Origin: Syntrophobacteraceae bacterium
GTDB lineage: Bacteria > Desulfobacterota > Syntrophobacteria > Syntrophobacterales > Syntrophobacteraceae
Direction of reading: 5' to 3'
Assembly (NCBI GenBank): GCA_018053185.1
Contig: JAGPLX010000018.1
Coordinates: forward strand, 1-46,738
Length of the DNA: 46,738 nt
The position numbers were made by a program, and so were the translations under genes. This document shows, piece after piece, positions 8,391 through 16,990 of this stretch (positions are counted from its first letter, which is position 1; each line of letters starts with the position of its first letter). The notes under the pieces are model-generated. The model searched no databases. It saw only the letters and a program-made list of their open reading frames with translations, and was not told the DNA's origin.

Positions 8391-9251
8391 TCATCGGAGC
8401 GACGACGGTTTTGGATAAGGTGTTTGGGGACCCGGAGATCCTCGAACAGCCGGTTTCTCCAGGTGTTCCCTCAAATCGTCCAGCGAATCCAGGATGAGCA
8501 CTGGTGTTCCCAAATCGGCCCAGTGGAAAAGCTTTTCCGCCGAATAGATGGGAACGTTGATACAACCATGGGAACAAAAACCGCCGATGACATCCCCCGC
8601 ATGAATCCACACCCGGTTGTAGACGCGAATGGCGAAGGGCATCCAGGCAGGTTCCCCGTACGCATTGGGATAACTCTGGGAGAAGTGGTTGATATCCTTT
8701 TCCAGAACGGAGAAGAGTCCGGTCCTGGTCCATCCCCATTGTTTTCCAATGCAGATATGACTGTCCCCGACGAGAACCCCGTTTTCATACCAACCGATGA
8801 AAGGAATGCCCTTCACGACGAGGATGAACTTGCGAACATTTCGAATCTCCTGGATATTCTTGGGTAGGGGCGTCCAGTCCTTGTAAGCTTCGAAGCTGTT
8901 GGGCACAAGCAATGGGCGCCTGTTTTTGATATCGTCGGGAATGTAGTAACGGTCTCTCGAGTTGAGCCTGGCGAGGATTTCCAGACAGGCGGCGCGGCCA
9001 AGCTCGGGGTTCTTCTCACAGGAGGCGGCCAGTTCCTTCTCCGTGATGAGCCGCCGTTTCACTCCCCTGTCCAGGGTCGAAGGAGCCTTTGCGCGGGGTT
9101 TTCGGCGACTCTCCTCGGGTGGGAGATAAGTCCCCTCTGCGGGGGGAGGCTTGTCGAGTTGCGGGAAATCCACGTATTGCTTCGAGCAACCGAAGAACAG
9201 GCAGCAGACCATCGCCAGGCTCCAAAAAGAAAAGTACTGGACTTGTCCCAA
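8391..9251 (-). CDS. L,D-transpeptidase lipoprotein (YkuD domain, SHGC-N-V type)
   Basis: The C-terminal half is a YkuD catalytic domain. The motif includes H-A-G (catalytic His) and F-C-S-H-G-C-I-N-V with the nucleophile Cys. The residue after the Cys-Ile is Asn rather than the Arg of E. coli LDTs, as in mycobacterial-type enzymes. An N-terminal hydrophobic stretch ends in a lipobox L-F-F-G-C, followed by a proline- and charge-rich linker, consistent with a periplasmic lipoprotein that cross-links peptidoglycan or attaches proteins. I chose TTG 9251 because AAGGAG lies 5 bases before it and it puts the lipobox about 20 residues in. The frame is open to an ATG at 9359, which would give an implausibly long leader. 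It converges with emrB. Confidence 0.85.
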   Translation of the reverse strand: MGQVQYFSFWSLAMVCCLFFGCSKQYVDFPQLDKPPPAEGTYLPPEESRRKPRAKAPSTLDRGVKRRLITEKELAASCEKNPELGRAACLEILARLNSRDRYYIPDDIKNRRPLLVPNSFEAYKDWTPLPKNIQEIRNVRKFILVVKGIPFIGWYENGVLVGDSHICIGKQWGWTRTGLFSVLEKDINHFSQSYPNAYGEPAWMPFAIRVYNRVWIHAGDVIGGFCSHGCINVPIYSAEKLFHWADLGTPVLILDSLDDLREHLEKPAVRGSPGPQTPYPKPSSLR

Positions 9252-9767
9252 ACGAACTCCTTTCCTGAACGATTCGCCATACCTCCGGCTCAATTCATAC
9301 GGCTCTTTACAACGGTTGGTTTCATCCTGCAAGGTTCTTCGATGGTTTTCCCGGTCCAATTGACTTGAGTCAACCGGTACAGCGTGGCATAATCGTGCAT
9401 CTGGTCTCTGCCGGCAGCATAAAAGGCTGTGCCCGTGAGAACCGGATGCTGAATTGTGCCATGCTGTCTGGGGAGATATAGTAGAATCACCCTGCGGCCT
9501 TCGAGTTGCCCTTTCTTTTCCGTGAAACCCTGCTCTCCGCTGCCGGAATTCGGAGTCCTACTTCCATGTACCCTGTCGTCGTGCCGTCCCCGAGGTGAGG
9601 GCAGGGTCCTTGTTGCGACAGAAAATGAGCGGGTACTTTGAAGGAACCTCCATGACCCGGAGGGTCGCAAGGAAGGGCGAAATCCGGCAATTCATCCTGG
9701 CGATTCAATCATTCGCCCATTCACCGGTTTTGATGTCAACCGCAAATCGAAAGGGAGAACCAAGCCG
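9252..9767. other. Intergenic region between divergent L,D-transpeptidase and nrfH
   Basis: About 515 bases. A leftward open frame of 126 codons at 9290-9670 has no recognisable content or ribosome site, and I do not call it. The region probably holds the promoters of both flanking genes; a palindrome at 9360-9373 is listed separately. Confidence 0.45.
9360..9373. promoter_or_regulatory. Short palindrome, possible operator
   Basis: TTGACT and AGTCAA arms around a TG centre form a 14-base inverted repeat, flanked by partially symmetric CC/GG bases. It lies about 110 bases upstream of the L,D-transpeptidase start. TTGACT could also serve as a -35. No regulator is identified. Confidence 0.3.
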
Positions 9768-10235
9768 ATGTCGGTTCGAGACGTTTGGGGAAGACGCAAG
9801 AGGCTTTTACAGGTACTGGGTCTTCTGGCGATTCTGGGCGGCGGGGTCGGCGCCTTTGTGGGCTTTGGTCCTCCCGGGTTGTATGCCAGGTCCGGAACCC
9901 CGGAATTCTGTGCCGGCTGCCACGTCATGGAGTCTCAATACGAGAACTGGTTCCATCATGGAGCCCATCGACGGGCGAAATGCGTCGATTGCCATCTTCC
10001 CAACGACCATGCGGTCCGTCACTTCGTGTGGAAGGGCATCGACGGTACGTGGGATGCGTACGTCTATTACTCGGGCCAGGTTCCCGACACCATTACTTTG
10101 TCCAAAGCCGGGGCAGCCATTGTCCGGGAGAATTGCTTTCGATGTCATGCAGAGATGGTGTCGCGCATCAATGAAGACCGGAACTGCTGGCAATGTCACC
10201 GCAGGGTATCCCACAAGTCCGTCGGTGCGATGTGA
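9768..10235 (+). CDS. nrfH: Cytochrome c nitrite reductase small subunit NrfH
   Basis: A 155-residue NapC/NirT-family tetraheme quinol dehydrogenase. One N-terminal membrane anchor (about residues 13-33) is followed by four CxxCH heme sites at 48-52, 72-76, 123-127 and 140-144. The first is C-A-G-C-H-V-M, and the Met two residues after the His matches the unusual heme-1 ligand of Desulfovibrio NrfH. It takes electrons from menaquinol and passes them to NrfA on the periplasmic side. GGGAG lies just upstream of the ATG. nrfA follows after 33 bases, the normal nrfHA order in sulfate reducers and epsilonproteobacteria. No nrfBCD or maturation genes are nearby. Confidence 0.95.
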   Translation: MSVRDVWGRRKRLLQVLGLLAILGGGVGAFVGFGPPGLYARSGTPEFCAGCHVMESQYENWFHHGAHRRAKCVDCHLPNDHAVRHFVWKGIDGTWDAYVYYSGQVPDTITLSKAGAAIVRENCFRCHAEMVSRINEDRNCWQCHRRVSHKSVGAM

Positions 10236-10268
10236 TTGCAGGGGAGATCAAAACAGAGGAGGTCTTGT

Positions 10269-11756
10269 ATGGATCGTCGAGGGTCCTTGGGTGTGTGGAT
10301 CGGGCTGATGGTATCGGCAGCCTGCCTGGGACTGGCTTCCTGTGCTCCGGAGAAGCCGCAGCCGGTGAAGACGGGGACAATCGCCGACGGGGATTTCAAT
10401 CCCGCCAACTGGGGCAAAGTCTACCCCCTGGAATATGAATCCTGGACTAAGACCAAGGAGCCACGGCCTGCGGGAAAGAGCAGGTACAAGAGGGGATACG
10501 ATACCGATCTCATCATCTACGACAAGCTGAGTGAGTTCCCTTACATGCCCCTGCTCTTCAATGGCTGGGGGTTCGGCGTCGAGTACAACGAACCCAGGGG
10601 ACACCACTACATGGTGATCGATCAACTCGAAATCGATCCCTCTCGCCTCAAAGCGGGAGGAGTTTGTCTCACGTGTAAGACTCCCTTCGCCCCGAAGATG
10701 CAGCAGGAAATGGGAAAGGCTTACTTCGCAGACCCCTATCTCGAGGTCCACTCCAAAATCCCCAAGGAATTTCAGCAGATGGGAGTAGCCTGTGTCGACT
10801 GCCACGACAACAAGACCATGTCCCTCCAGTTGTCCCGGTGGACCCTGAAGAAGGCCATGGCGGACATGGGAAGGAGTCCCGAGTCCGTCGGGCGCCAGGA
10901 AAGCCGCATGCTGGTGTGTGCCCAATGCCATGTGACCTACATTATACCCAAAGACGCCGAGATGAAATCCGACTCGGTCTTCTTCCCGTGGCAGGGCAGT
11001 GCCACGGGCGACATCTCCATAGAAAACATCATCAAGGTGCTGCGGAGCGATCCGTCCCACCTGGAATGGACCCAAGCGGTGACCGGTTTCAAGGTAGGTT
11101 TTCTCCGGCACCCTGAATACGAGTTCTTCAGCTACAAGAGTGTCCACTACCAGGCGGGAGTCGCCTGTGCGGACTGCCATATGCCCTACATTCGCGTGGG
11201 AGCCAACAAGATTTCCGATCACGACGTGATGAGTCCCCTCAAGAACGATCTGCGTGGGTGTCAGCAGTGTCACACGGAATCGGTGGAGTGGCTTAAAAAC
11301 CAGGTCTTCGCCATCCAGGATCGCACGGTGTCCCTGATGAATCGAGCGGGCTATGCGACGGCAGTGGCCGCCAAGCTCTTCGAGAAGGTCCACAAGGCCC
11401 GGGACGAGGGAAAGGAGATCGACAAGATCCTCTATGAACGAGCCAAAGACCTGTATCTCGATGCGTTCTACCGGGTGATCTTCATTGGAGCCGAGAATTC
11501 CGTGGGATTTCACAATCCCAGCGAGGCAGGGCGGATCTGCGGAGATGCGGTGGCCATGGCCGCCAAGAGCGAATCCCTGCTGCGGCAGATCCTCGCCATG
11601 GCCGATGTTCCCGTCCCCGTGGACGTCCAGCTCGAGATGGCCCGCTACCTCAACGAACGGGGTGTCCGGAAGCTCAAGTTCCGTCCCGAGCTGGAATTGG
11701 TGGATCCGTTCGGCAACCAGGAGCGGTTGACCCCGGCAAACAGTCTGGGGAAGTGA
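10269..11756 (+). CDS. nrfA: Cytochrome c nitrite reductase catalytic subunit NrfA (cytochrome c552)
   Basis: A 495-residue pentaheme enzyme that reduces nitrite to ammonia with six electrons. The active-site heme is the diagnostic CxxCK at residues 133-137 (C-L-T-C-K). Four CxxCH sites lie at 175-179, 217-221, 300-304 and 331-335, complete for the family. A signal sequence ends in L-A-S-C with Cys25, suggesting a lipoprotein anchor, a variation seen in some deltaproteobacterial NrfA. The ATG 10269 follows GAGGAGG by 6 bases; an upstream in-frame start at 10236 abuts nrfH and is less likely. With NrfH it forms the membrane-bound menaquinol:nitrite reductase, for respiration or detoxification of nitrite. 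Sulfite is a known side substrate of the family. Confidence 0.96.
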   Translation: MDRRGSLGVWIGLMVSAACLGLASCAPEKPQPVKTGTIADGDFNPANWGKVYPLEYESWTKTKEPRPAGKSRYKRGYDTDLIIYDKLSEFPYMPLLFNGWGFGVEYNEPRGHHYMVIDQLEIDPSRLKAGGVCLTCKTPFAPKMQQEMGKAYFADPYLEVHSKIPKEFQQMGVACVDCHDNKTMSLQLSRWTLKKAMADMGRSPESVGRQESRMLVCAQCHVTYIIPKDAEMKSDSVFFPWQGSATGDISIENIIKVLRSDPSHLEWTQAVTGFKVGFLRHPEYEFFSYKSVHYQAGVACADCHMPYIRVGANKISDHDVMSPLKNDLRGCQQCHTESVEWLKNQVFAIQDRTVSLMNRAGYATAVAAKLFEKVHKARDEGKEIDKILYERAKDLYLDAFYRVIFIGAENSVGFHNPSEAGRICGDAVAMAAKSESLLRQILAMADVPVPVDVQLEMARYLNERGVRKLKFRPELELVDPFGNQERLTPANSLGK

Positions 11757-11814
11757 TCCGGGAAAGCTTTTGGATCTCAGGGAAGGTACCCATCAAGAAC
11801 TCCTCATCCAACGG

Positions 11815-11833
11815 CGGGTGTGGCTCACACCCG
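11815..11833. terminator. Perfect stem-loop downstream of nrfA, no T tract
   Basis: CGGGTGTG and CACACCCG pair perfectly (8 base pairs) around a 3-base loop, 58 bases after the nrfA stop and between convergent nrfA and thiM. Neither strand has a following T run, so it may stabilise 3' ends or pause polymerase rather than act as a classical terminator. Confidence 0.35.
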
Positions 11834-12005
11834 GGGGACGGAGAGGAGCCGAAAACCGGAATCCATCCTTCTTCCTATGGGATGGGTTATGCCTCGTCCG
11901 TCCTGTTTCTTTCAGTCATTTCACGCGGGGGAGATGGTCCGTGGAATGTTCCGCCGGGTTCCATCCGATGGTGGGGCCCTGAAAGGTCCGTTCCAGACCG
12001 GATCT

Positions 12006-12803
12006 TCAGGATATGACGAGCCTGGCACCTTCCCGGATGTGAGCCGAGGTCACCTCGTCCAGGGCGTCCAGGAGAAGGGTTTGAAAGGTTCCCGGACGAG
12101 GGTTCGACCTCGCGGCGAGTTCACCGGCAATGCCGAAGACGACGAGAGCGCCGACGGCGGCCGTCAGGGAATCTTCCTCCACCGCCGCAAAAGCCGCGGT
12201 AACCGCGGAGACGGCACATCCGGTGCCGGTCACCCGCTGCAGCAGGGGGTGACCGTTTCCCACTTGCACCCCCCTTTGTCCGTCCGTGACGAAGTCTCTG
12301 GGTCCTGTGACGGCGACCACGGTTCCATGTTTCCCGGCAAGGAAGACGGCTGCCTCTTGGGCCGCTTCCAACCGTTGTTGAGATTCCACACCCCTGGTTT
12401 CCGCCCTTTCCCCCGCCACAGCCAGGATCTCCGAGGGATTTCCCCGAACGATGGTTACCCGGGCGTGGGAGAGAATGGTTCGAGCCGTGGTGGTGCGCAG
12501 CTTTGTGGCACCGGCTCCGACCGGATCCAGAACCAGCGGGATGGAACGGTCGGAAGCCGTCTCTGCGGCCCGCATCATGGATTCAATCCATGGGGAGGAC
12601 AGGGTACCGAGATTGAGGACCAGACTCGAAGAGAGCTCGGTCATCTCCTGCACCTCCTCGAGGGCATGAGCCATCACGGGAGAAGCTCCCAGGGCCAGCA
12701 GTACGTTTGCGGTAAAGTTCATGACCACGTAGTTTGTGATGTTGTGGACCAGGGGGCGTCTGGTTCTGAGCTCTTCGAGATCGCTGCAAATGCGCGAGAT
12801 CAT
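12006..12803 (-). CDS. thiM: Hydroxyethylthiazole kinase
   Basis: A 265-residue ribokinase-like kinase that phosphorylates 4-methyl-5-(2-hydroxyethyl)thiazole for thiamine salvage. The N-terminal V-H-N-I-T-N-Y-V-V motif, L-D-P-V-G-A-G, R-G-N-P-S-E-I and V-T-G-T-G-C-A-V-S-A with the catalytic Cys are all present and in order. Length is normal. The usual partners thiE and thiD are not in the window, and I found no TPP riboswitch in the 137 bases upstream. The flavodoxin-like gene upstream on the same strand could be co-transcribed, but there is no functional link that I can see. Confidence 0.93.
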   Translation of the reverse strand: MISRICSDLEELRTRRPLVHNITNYVVMNFTANVLLALGASPVMAHALEEVQEMTELSSSLVLNLGTLSSPWIESMMRAAETASDRSIPLVLDPVGAGATKLRTTTARTILSHARVTIVRGNPSEILAVAGERAETRGVESQQRLEAAQEAAVFLAGKHGTVVAVTGPRDFVTDGQRGVQVGNGHPLLQRVTGTGCAVSAVTAAFAAVEEDSLTAAVGALVVFGIAGELAARSNPRPGTFQTLLLDALDEVTSAHIREGARLVIS

Positions 12804-12940
12804 CTTTTTCTTCCCGTTTGGTCAAGAGAGTGGGGATGATTGGATCCGGCGCAACGGGAGCGACGGATTTCGGGGAAAAAGCGCAAACTCTCTCTTCGAG
12901 CCCGTTCCTCAGCCGCGATCCACTCTCTTTTGGGCGGGTT

Positions 12941-13387
12941 CTATGACTTGGCGAGCATTTTCCTTGCCACTTCCCTCCCATAATCCTGGGCCATCTTGAC
13001 TCCGCCTTGCATGGTAGCGGACTTCAGCATGAGGGGACCGCCGACCATGTCCATTCGGAGTACGTGTTTCAGGGTGTTGTAGATTCTCGGTGGGGCTTCG
13101 CCGCTCCAACCGAAAGCCCCAAATGCGCCTCCCACCTTACCCTCCAAATCCGCCTTTTCCAGCTCAAAAAGAAAGGTCTTCATGGATTGAAGCATCTCGC
13201 CATGGTAGGTAGCGGATCCGATGACGAGGGCATCAAATTCCGAAAGCTGTGGGACCATCTTGGATGCCTCGTTCACGTCGACCACCGTGGCCTCGGCATT
13301 CTCCTGCCGAATGCCTGCGGCAATGAGCTCGGCAATCTTGCGTGTCTGGTGGGTGCGTGTTGCGTAAATGACGAGTGCTTTAGCCAA
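12941..13387 (-). CDS. Flavodoxin-fold protein (flavodoxin/menaquinone-dependent IX oxidase-like)
   Basis: A 148-residue flavodoxin-domain protein. The FMN phosphate loop is at residues 9-17 (A-T-R-T-H-Q-T-R-K), a slight variant of T-x-T-G-x-T. The second FMN-contact strand reads A-L-V-I-G-S-A-T-Y-H-G, and the third loop reads G-A-F-G-A-F-G-W-S-G-E. Those last motifs resemble the flavodoxin module of FprA-type flavodiiron proteins rather than electron-transfer flavodoxins. It lacks the metallo-lactamase half, so it is a stand-alone module. It lies 65 bases downstream of rubrerythrin on the same strand, consistent with co-expression for oxidative-stress defence, perhaps as an electron donor. 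The partner is inferred. Confidence 0.85.
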   Translation of the reverse strand: MAKALVIYATRTHQTRKIAELIAAGIRQENAEATVVDVNEASKMVPQLSEFDALVIGSATYHGEMLQSMKTFLFELEKADLEGKVGGAFGAFGWSGEAPPRIYNTLKHVLRMDMVGGPLMLKSATMQGGVKMAQDYGREVARKMLAKS

Positions 13388-13452
13388 AGTCTGTCTCCTT
13401 TGCGATCTTGATGAAAAATCATGGAAGTTCCCGAGGGGGAACCAGCCACATC

Positions 13453-13953
13453 CTAGTCAACTTTGTAGAAAACCTTGGAATTGGAATTGCACACGGGACA
13501 CCGATCCGGGATTTTGTTTTCACAGGTGTACCCACACACGGAACAGACGTAGTAATCCGCCGGCTCCATCTTGTCCATCTGTTCGAGTGCCTTGCGGTAT
13601 AATTCCGCATGGACCTTCTCCACCTCGTTGGCATAGGTGAAGGTTCGCTCCGCCTGCTTGTCCCCTTCTTCTCTCGCGATTTCGATCATGGCCGGATACA
13701 TGCTCTTGAATTCATGAGTTTCTCCGGCAATGGCATCGCGAAGATTTTCCGCCGTGTTCTTGATGCCGCCGTAGACCCGAAGGTGAGCGAGGGCGTGAAC
13801 GGTCTCCGCCTCCGCAGCCGCTCGAAAGAGCTTTGCCACCTGGGTGTAGCCTTCTTTTTCCGCCTGCCTGGCATACGCCAGGTACTTGCGGTTGGCCTGG
13901 GATTCTCCAGCGAAAGCCTCCATGAGGTTCTGTTTTGTCCTGGTGTTCGTCAT
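13453..13953 (-). CDS. Rubrerythrin
   Basis: A 166-residue peroxide-reducing protein of anaerobes. The N-terminal ferritin-like four-helix domain carries the diiron ligands (E-A-F-A-G-E, E-A-E-T-V-H with His53, and a second E-x-E-K-V-H repeat). The C-terminal rubredoxin-like domain has C137-x2-C140 and C152-x2-C155 for one Fe(SCys)4 site. Length and domain order match classical Rbr. AAGGAGAG precedes the ATG. Upstream bases 13983-13994 form a 5-2-5 inverted repeat (GGAAT/ATTCC), a possible operator, though it does not match a PerR box that I can confirm. It probably forms an oxidative-stress unit with the flavodoxin-like gene. Confidence 0.95.
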   Translation of the reverse strand: MTNTRTKQNLMEAFAGESQANRKYLAYARQAEKEGYTQVAKLFRAAAEAETVHALAHLRVYGGIKNTAENLRDAIAGETHEFKSMYPAMIEIAREEGDKQAERTFTYANEVEKVHAELYRKALEQMDKMEPADYYVCSVCGYTCENKIPDRCPVCNSNSKVFYKVD

Positions 13954-14222
13954 TCTTCTCTCCTTGTGTATCTTGTGTGACCGGAATTCATTCCTCCCAT
14001 TGCCATGAAAACATCACGAGCGTCCTATCTTCATCTCCTCATCCGCGCCCTCTATTTGATGGAGAGGTCGAGGGCGTCCACCTCCGGGAACCTGCCGGTA
14101 ATTCTTATTCGAAGCGTACAGCCGGAGAGGTGAATTCAGATCCATCCAACGTTCCTTCGTCTTCCAGGTTCTCGCTTCACTTGGGAACACGAAGGGGAAA
14201 GACGTTCAGGAGTTCGCCTCCG

Positions 14223-15047
14223 TCAAAACTTCAACCAACCCCAGCGGGCAAGGGCTACCCACAGCATCACCGCCAGCCATGCAAGCAATGCGTAGCGCAA
14301 AAGTTTGTGCGTCGCCGATTCCGTCGTCTGGGGCAGGGGAGGCGGAGGCATTTCAGGGACGGGAACCTTCTCAGGCGGGAAAGCCCGGCCGCTTTTCTTC
14401 TTGGGGCTCTGTATCTTGATGGGTCGCCGGGATGGAATGGGACGGGTTGGTTCCCGGGGAATTCCTGGAGCAGGGAGAAGCTCTTCCTGTTCGAGTGCCC
14501 TCTCACGTAGCCGAATCCGGCGGGTTCCCATCAATGCAATCATAAAGAGAAAAGCGCCTACCCCTACAGGGATCAGCGACATGGGCTCAAAGCCGGGTTC
14601 GAGAACGGATGACTTGGGCGACGTGGGGTCGTAGTAGACCTTCACCGACGAATCCTGGGGATATTTGGCCAGGATTCGTGTCGGGTCTTCAGAGACAAAA
14701 CCGCTGCTCTGGCGAAAAGAGACCCGGCTTCCCCGGTATTTCCGGCCGGCCACAAGATATTCGTAGATAATCTTGGCGTGTTGGTCGTTCCTGCCTCCCG
14801 CCGGGGGTCGCTCCACTTTCGAGACAAGGATGATTCCCGGCACGGAATGCCAGTTTTTGCTGCCCATGGATTCAAATCCCGTCCGGATGCCGTAAACGGC
14901 GACACCGGCCCCGACGGCCATGAGGATGGATAGAACCGCACGCATAATCTTGAAAACGGTGCGCATGACCGCAACAGGAGGGAGGCCGGGTGCCGTCCGG
15001 AGGTCCGTGGGACCCTCCGGCCGTCCGACCGGAGACGCTTGTGTCAT
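14223..15047 (-). CDS. DUF3592 domain membrane protein
   Basis: A 274-residue protein. A membrane helix at roughly residues 30-55 is followed by an extracytoplasmic domain of about 100 residues with the DUF3592 pattern: V-P-G at the start of a beta-rich segment, then Y-x-Y, and near its end V-x-V-Y-Y-D-P-x-x-P. A second membrane helix follows, then a basic, proline-rich cytoplasmic linker, and a third hydrophobic helix at the very C-terminus. The function of DUF3592 is unknown. ATG 15047 has AGGAG seven bases upstream. It follows the glycosyltransferase gene with about 38 bases between and may share its transcript. Confidence 0.75.
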   Translation of the reverse strand: MTQASPVGRPEGPTDLRTAPGLPPVAVMRTVFKIMRAVLSILMAVGAGVAVYGIRTGFESMGSKNWHSVPGIILVSKVERPPAGGRNDQHAKIIYEYLVAGRKYRGSRVSFRQSSGFVSEDPTRILAKYPQDSSVKVYYDPTSPKSSVLEPGFEPMSLIPVGVGAFLFMIALMGTRRIRLRERALEQEELLPAPGIPREPTRPIPSRRPIKIQSPKKKSGRAFPPEKVPVPEMPPPPLPQTTESATHKLLRYALLAWLAVMLWVALARWGWLKF

Positions 15048-15085
15048 GATTCGGCTCCTGGATTCGGGATGTGGTTGAGCGAACT

Positions 15086-16990
15086 TTACCACTCCTTGGG
15101 GGGGGATGACCAGAGGGAAGGAGCAGGGTCCGGATCCGGGTCGGTTCGAGATGTTACCGGAACATTGCTAAAGACTGCCAGGTTGCCGATCTTGTCCACC
15201 GGATGGACGGGGCCGACGCTCGAGAGGAGGGGATATAGATCGCGTCGGGTTTCATCGGAGACAAGGAGCACCGGACGTTCGGAGGTCCACAAGGCAAGGA
15301 ATTGGTCCGTGTCGAGGAAACGCTCGGGGGGTTCCCTCCTGCGAGCGGAAGCCATGTCGTAGCGAGGGTCCTTGAGAATGTGCACCAGGCGCTTGGTGTA
15401 ATAAGTGATCCCTCCCACCCACATGTATTCGTGGGGTTCCTGGAAGACCACGGTATGTTCGGGACCGGCCGCCCGCCGGATCACCTCCGCTATGTCCTTG
15501 CTGGAATTGAACGGCTGCATGACCTGGAACCCCCAGTGAACCAGGAAAAAGAAGGGGATCATCATTCCAGACAGCATCAAGTAACTCCAATGAATCTTCC
15601 TACGAAAAACCGCCGTCGTTGCCAGTCCCGCGCATACGGCCGAACCCAGCATGGCGGCGATGGTGGGGAATCGAATTTGGTCCAGGATGGACATCTGCAC
15701 GGTGCCTTCGACCCACCCGGCATCGGGATAAGATTCCCGGACGGCCCGGAAGACGAGGTCTCTTTCAGGTCCCAGGATGATCATGGCGGCAACGGCTGCA
15801 AGAGCCAGCGCAAAGGTCAGGATTGCAAGGGCTCCTGCGGCGGCCCGGACCGAGGGACTGCTGCACGGCTCCGTCCGCAGATCATCCAGGAGCTTTCCCG
15901 TGAGTAGGGCGAAAGCCGGCATGGCGGGCAAGGCATAGTATTCGAGTCTAGACTGGGCGGCGGTGAAAAGCCCCAAAACCACACCGATCCAGAGGAGGGG
16001 CAGCAAGTCGGGGGCTTTCCTGAAGCCGTCCGGGCAAAGCCGTTTGAATCCCCGCACTATGGCTTGAGGCACAAGGGCCAGCCAGGGGAACGTCCACACG
16101 TAGGTGACGGCAAGAAACACGGGCAGGGAAAGGCATTCATCCCTGGGATAGCGCTCGCCCGTGAGGCGTAAAAGATGCTCTCGAACAATAAAGTATTCCC
16201 AAAAATCCGGATTTCTGCTTCCCAATGCCACGTACCAGGGAGCGGCGATGGCCAGGGTGAGGAGAATGCCCGGAACCAGGTGACGACTGAAAAAGCGGTT
16301 CAGGCCACCGCTGAGAAGGAGGTGAAGCCCGATGATGGTCGATCCCAGGCCCAGGCCGAGGATCCCCTTGGTAAGGGTGGCGAATCCCAGGCCGGCAAAC
16401 ATCCACCATCGCCACCGGCTGGAACCGTCTTGCTGCAGGTAGCCTCGGACATACCCCAGGACGGCCAGGGCGATCCAGAAACAAAGAACGGCGTCCGGGA
16501 TGGCCATGCGGCCGAAAATGTGGGGTCCCATACAGGTGGCAAAAACAAGAGCGCCGAGCCGGGATGCTCGAGACCCGTAAAGGGACCGTCCGATGCCGGC
16601 CACCACAAGGACAGTTCCCCATGTGGCAAGAACCGGCCACATCCGGGCGGCGAACTCTGTTTCGCCCAAAAGGCTCTGGCTGAGGACGATGAGCCAGTAA
16701 AAGAAGGCGGGTTTGTCGAAATGGCGGGTTCCATTGAGATGCGGTGTGATGAAATCGCCGACCATGCGCATTTCCCTGGCCACCTCCGCGTACATGGCTT
16801 CGCACTCGATGAAGCCGAAGGAATCGAGACCAGCGAAAAGCATGGCCAGGGATGCCGCTCCGATCCAGAAAAGCGGCCAGCTGAACGGAAAAGCAAAGCA
16901 GGAGGAAGGAATCGCGAAGTACCTCCATTCCTTCCTTCCCGGGAAACCGATCCTCGATTCCACCTGTGACGATGTGCGACTCTCATTCAT
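15086..16990 (-). CDS. ArnT/PMT-family membrane glycosyltransferase (GT83/GT39-like)
   Basis: A 634-residue integral membrane protein with about 11-12 predicted helices in the first 450 residues. The first periplasmic loop has E-C-E-A-M-Y-A-E-V-A-R-E-M, corresponding to the acidic motif of ArnT/PMT enzymes that bind the polyprenyl-phosphate sugar donor and metal. A later K-P-A-F-F-Y-W motif fits the same family. The C-terminal ~170 residues form a soluble periplasmic domain. The family transfers sugars from undecaprenyl phosphate to lipid A, proteins or other envelope targets; the acceptor here is unknown. ATG 16990 is inferred from where the homologous sequence and signal anchor begin. The ribosome site is weak and the frame is open a further 79 codons. 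Confidence 0.85.
   Translation of the reverse strand: MNESRTSSQVESRIGFPGRKEWRYFAIPSSCFAFPFSWPLFWIGAASLAMLFAGLDSFGFIECEAMYAEVAREMRMVGDFITPHLNGTRHFDKPAFFYWLIVLSQSLLGETEFAARMWPVLATWGTVLVVAGIGRSLYGSRASRLGALVFATCMGPHIFGRMAIPDAVLCFWIALAVLGYVRGYLQQDGSSRWRWWMFAGLGFATLTKGILGLGLGSTIIGLHLLLSGGLNRFFSRHLVPGILLTLAIAAPWYVALGSRNPDFWEYFIVREHLLRLTGERYPRDECLSLPVFLAVTYVWTFPWLALVPQAIVRGFKRLCPDGFRKAPDLLPLLWIGVVLGLFTAAQSRLEYYALPAMPAFALLTGKLLDDLRTEPCSSPSVRAAAGALAILTFALALAAVAAMIILGPERDLVFRAVRESYPDAGWVEGTVQMSILDQIRFPTIAAMLGSAVCAGLATTAVFRRKIHWSYLMLSGMMIPFFFLVHWGFQVMQPFNSSKDIAEVIRRAAGPEHTVVFQEPHEYMWVGGITYYTKRLVHILKDPRYDMASARRREPPERFLDTDQFLALWTSERPVLLVSDETRRDLYPLLSSVGPVHPVDKIGNLAVFSNVPVTSRTDPDPDPAPSLWSSPPKEW

Noticed and set aside
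8391-9359. Start of the second L,D-transpeptidase at the upstream ATG 9359
   Set aside because: It would place 57 residues before the lipobox Cys; the TTG at 9251 has a strong ribosome site and a normal leader length.
9290-9670. Leftward 126-codon frame upstream of the second L,D-transpeptidase
   Set aside because: No ribosome site, no recognisable domain, and it lies where both divergent promoters must be.
12804-12940. TPP riboswitch upstream of thiM
   Set aside because: The conserved CTGAGA and ACCTGAT-type segments are not present on the minus strand.
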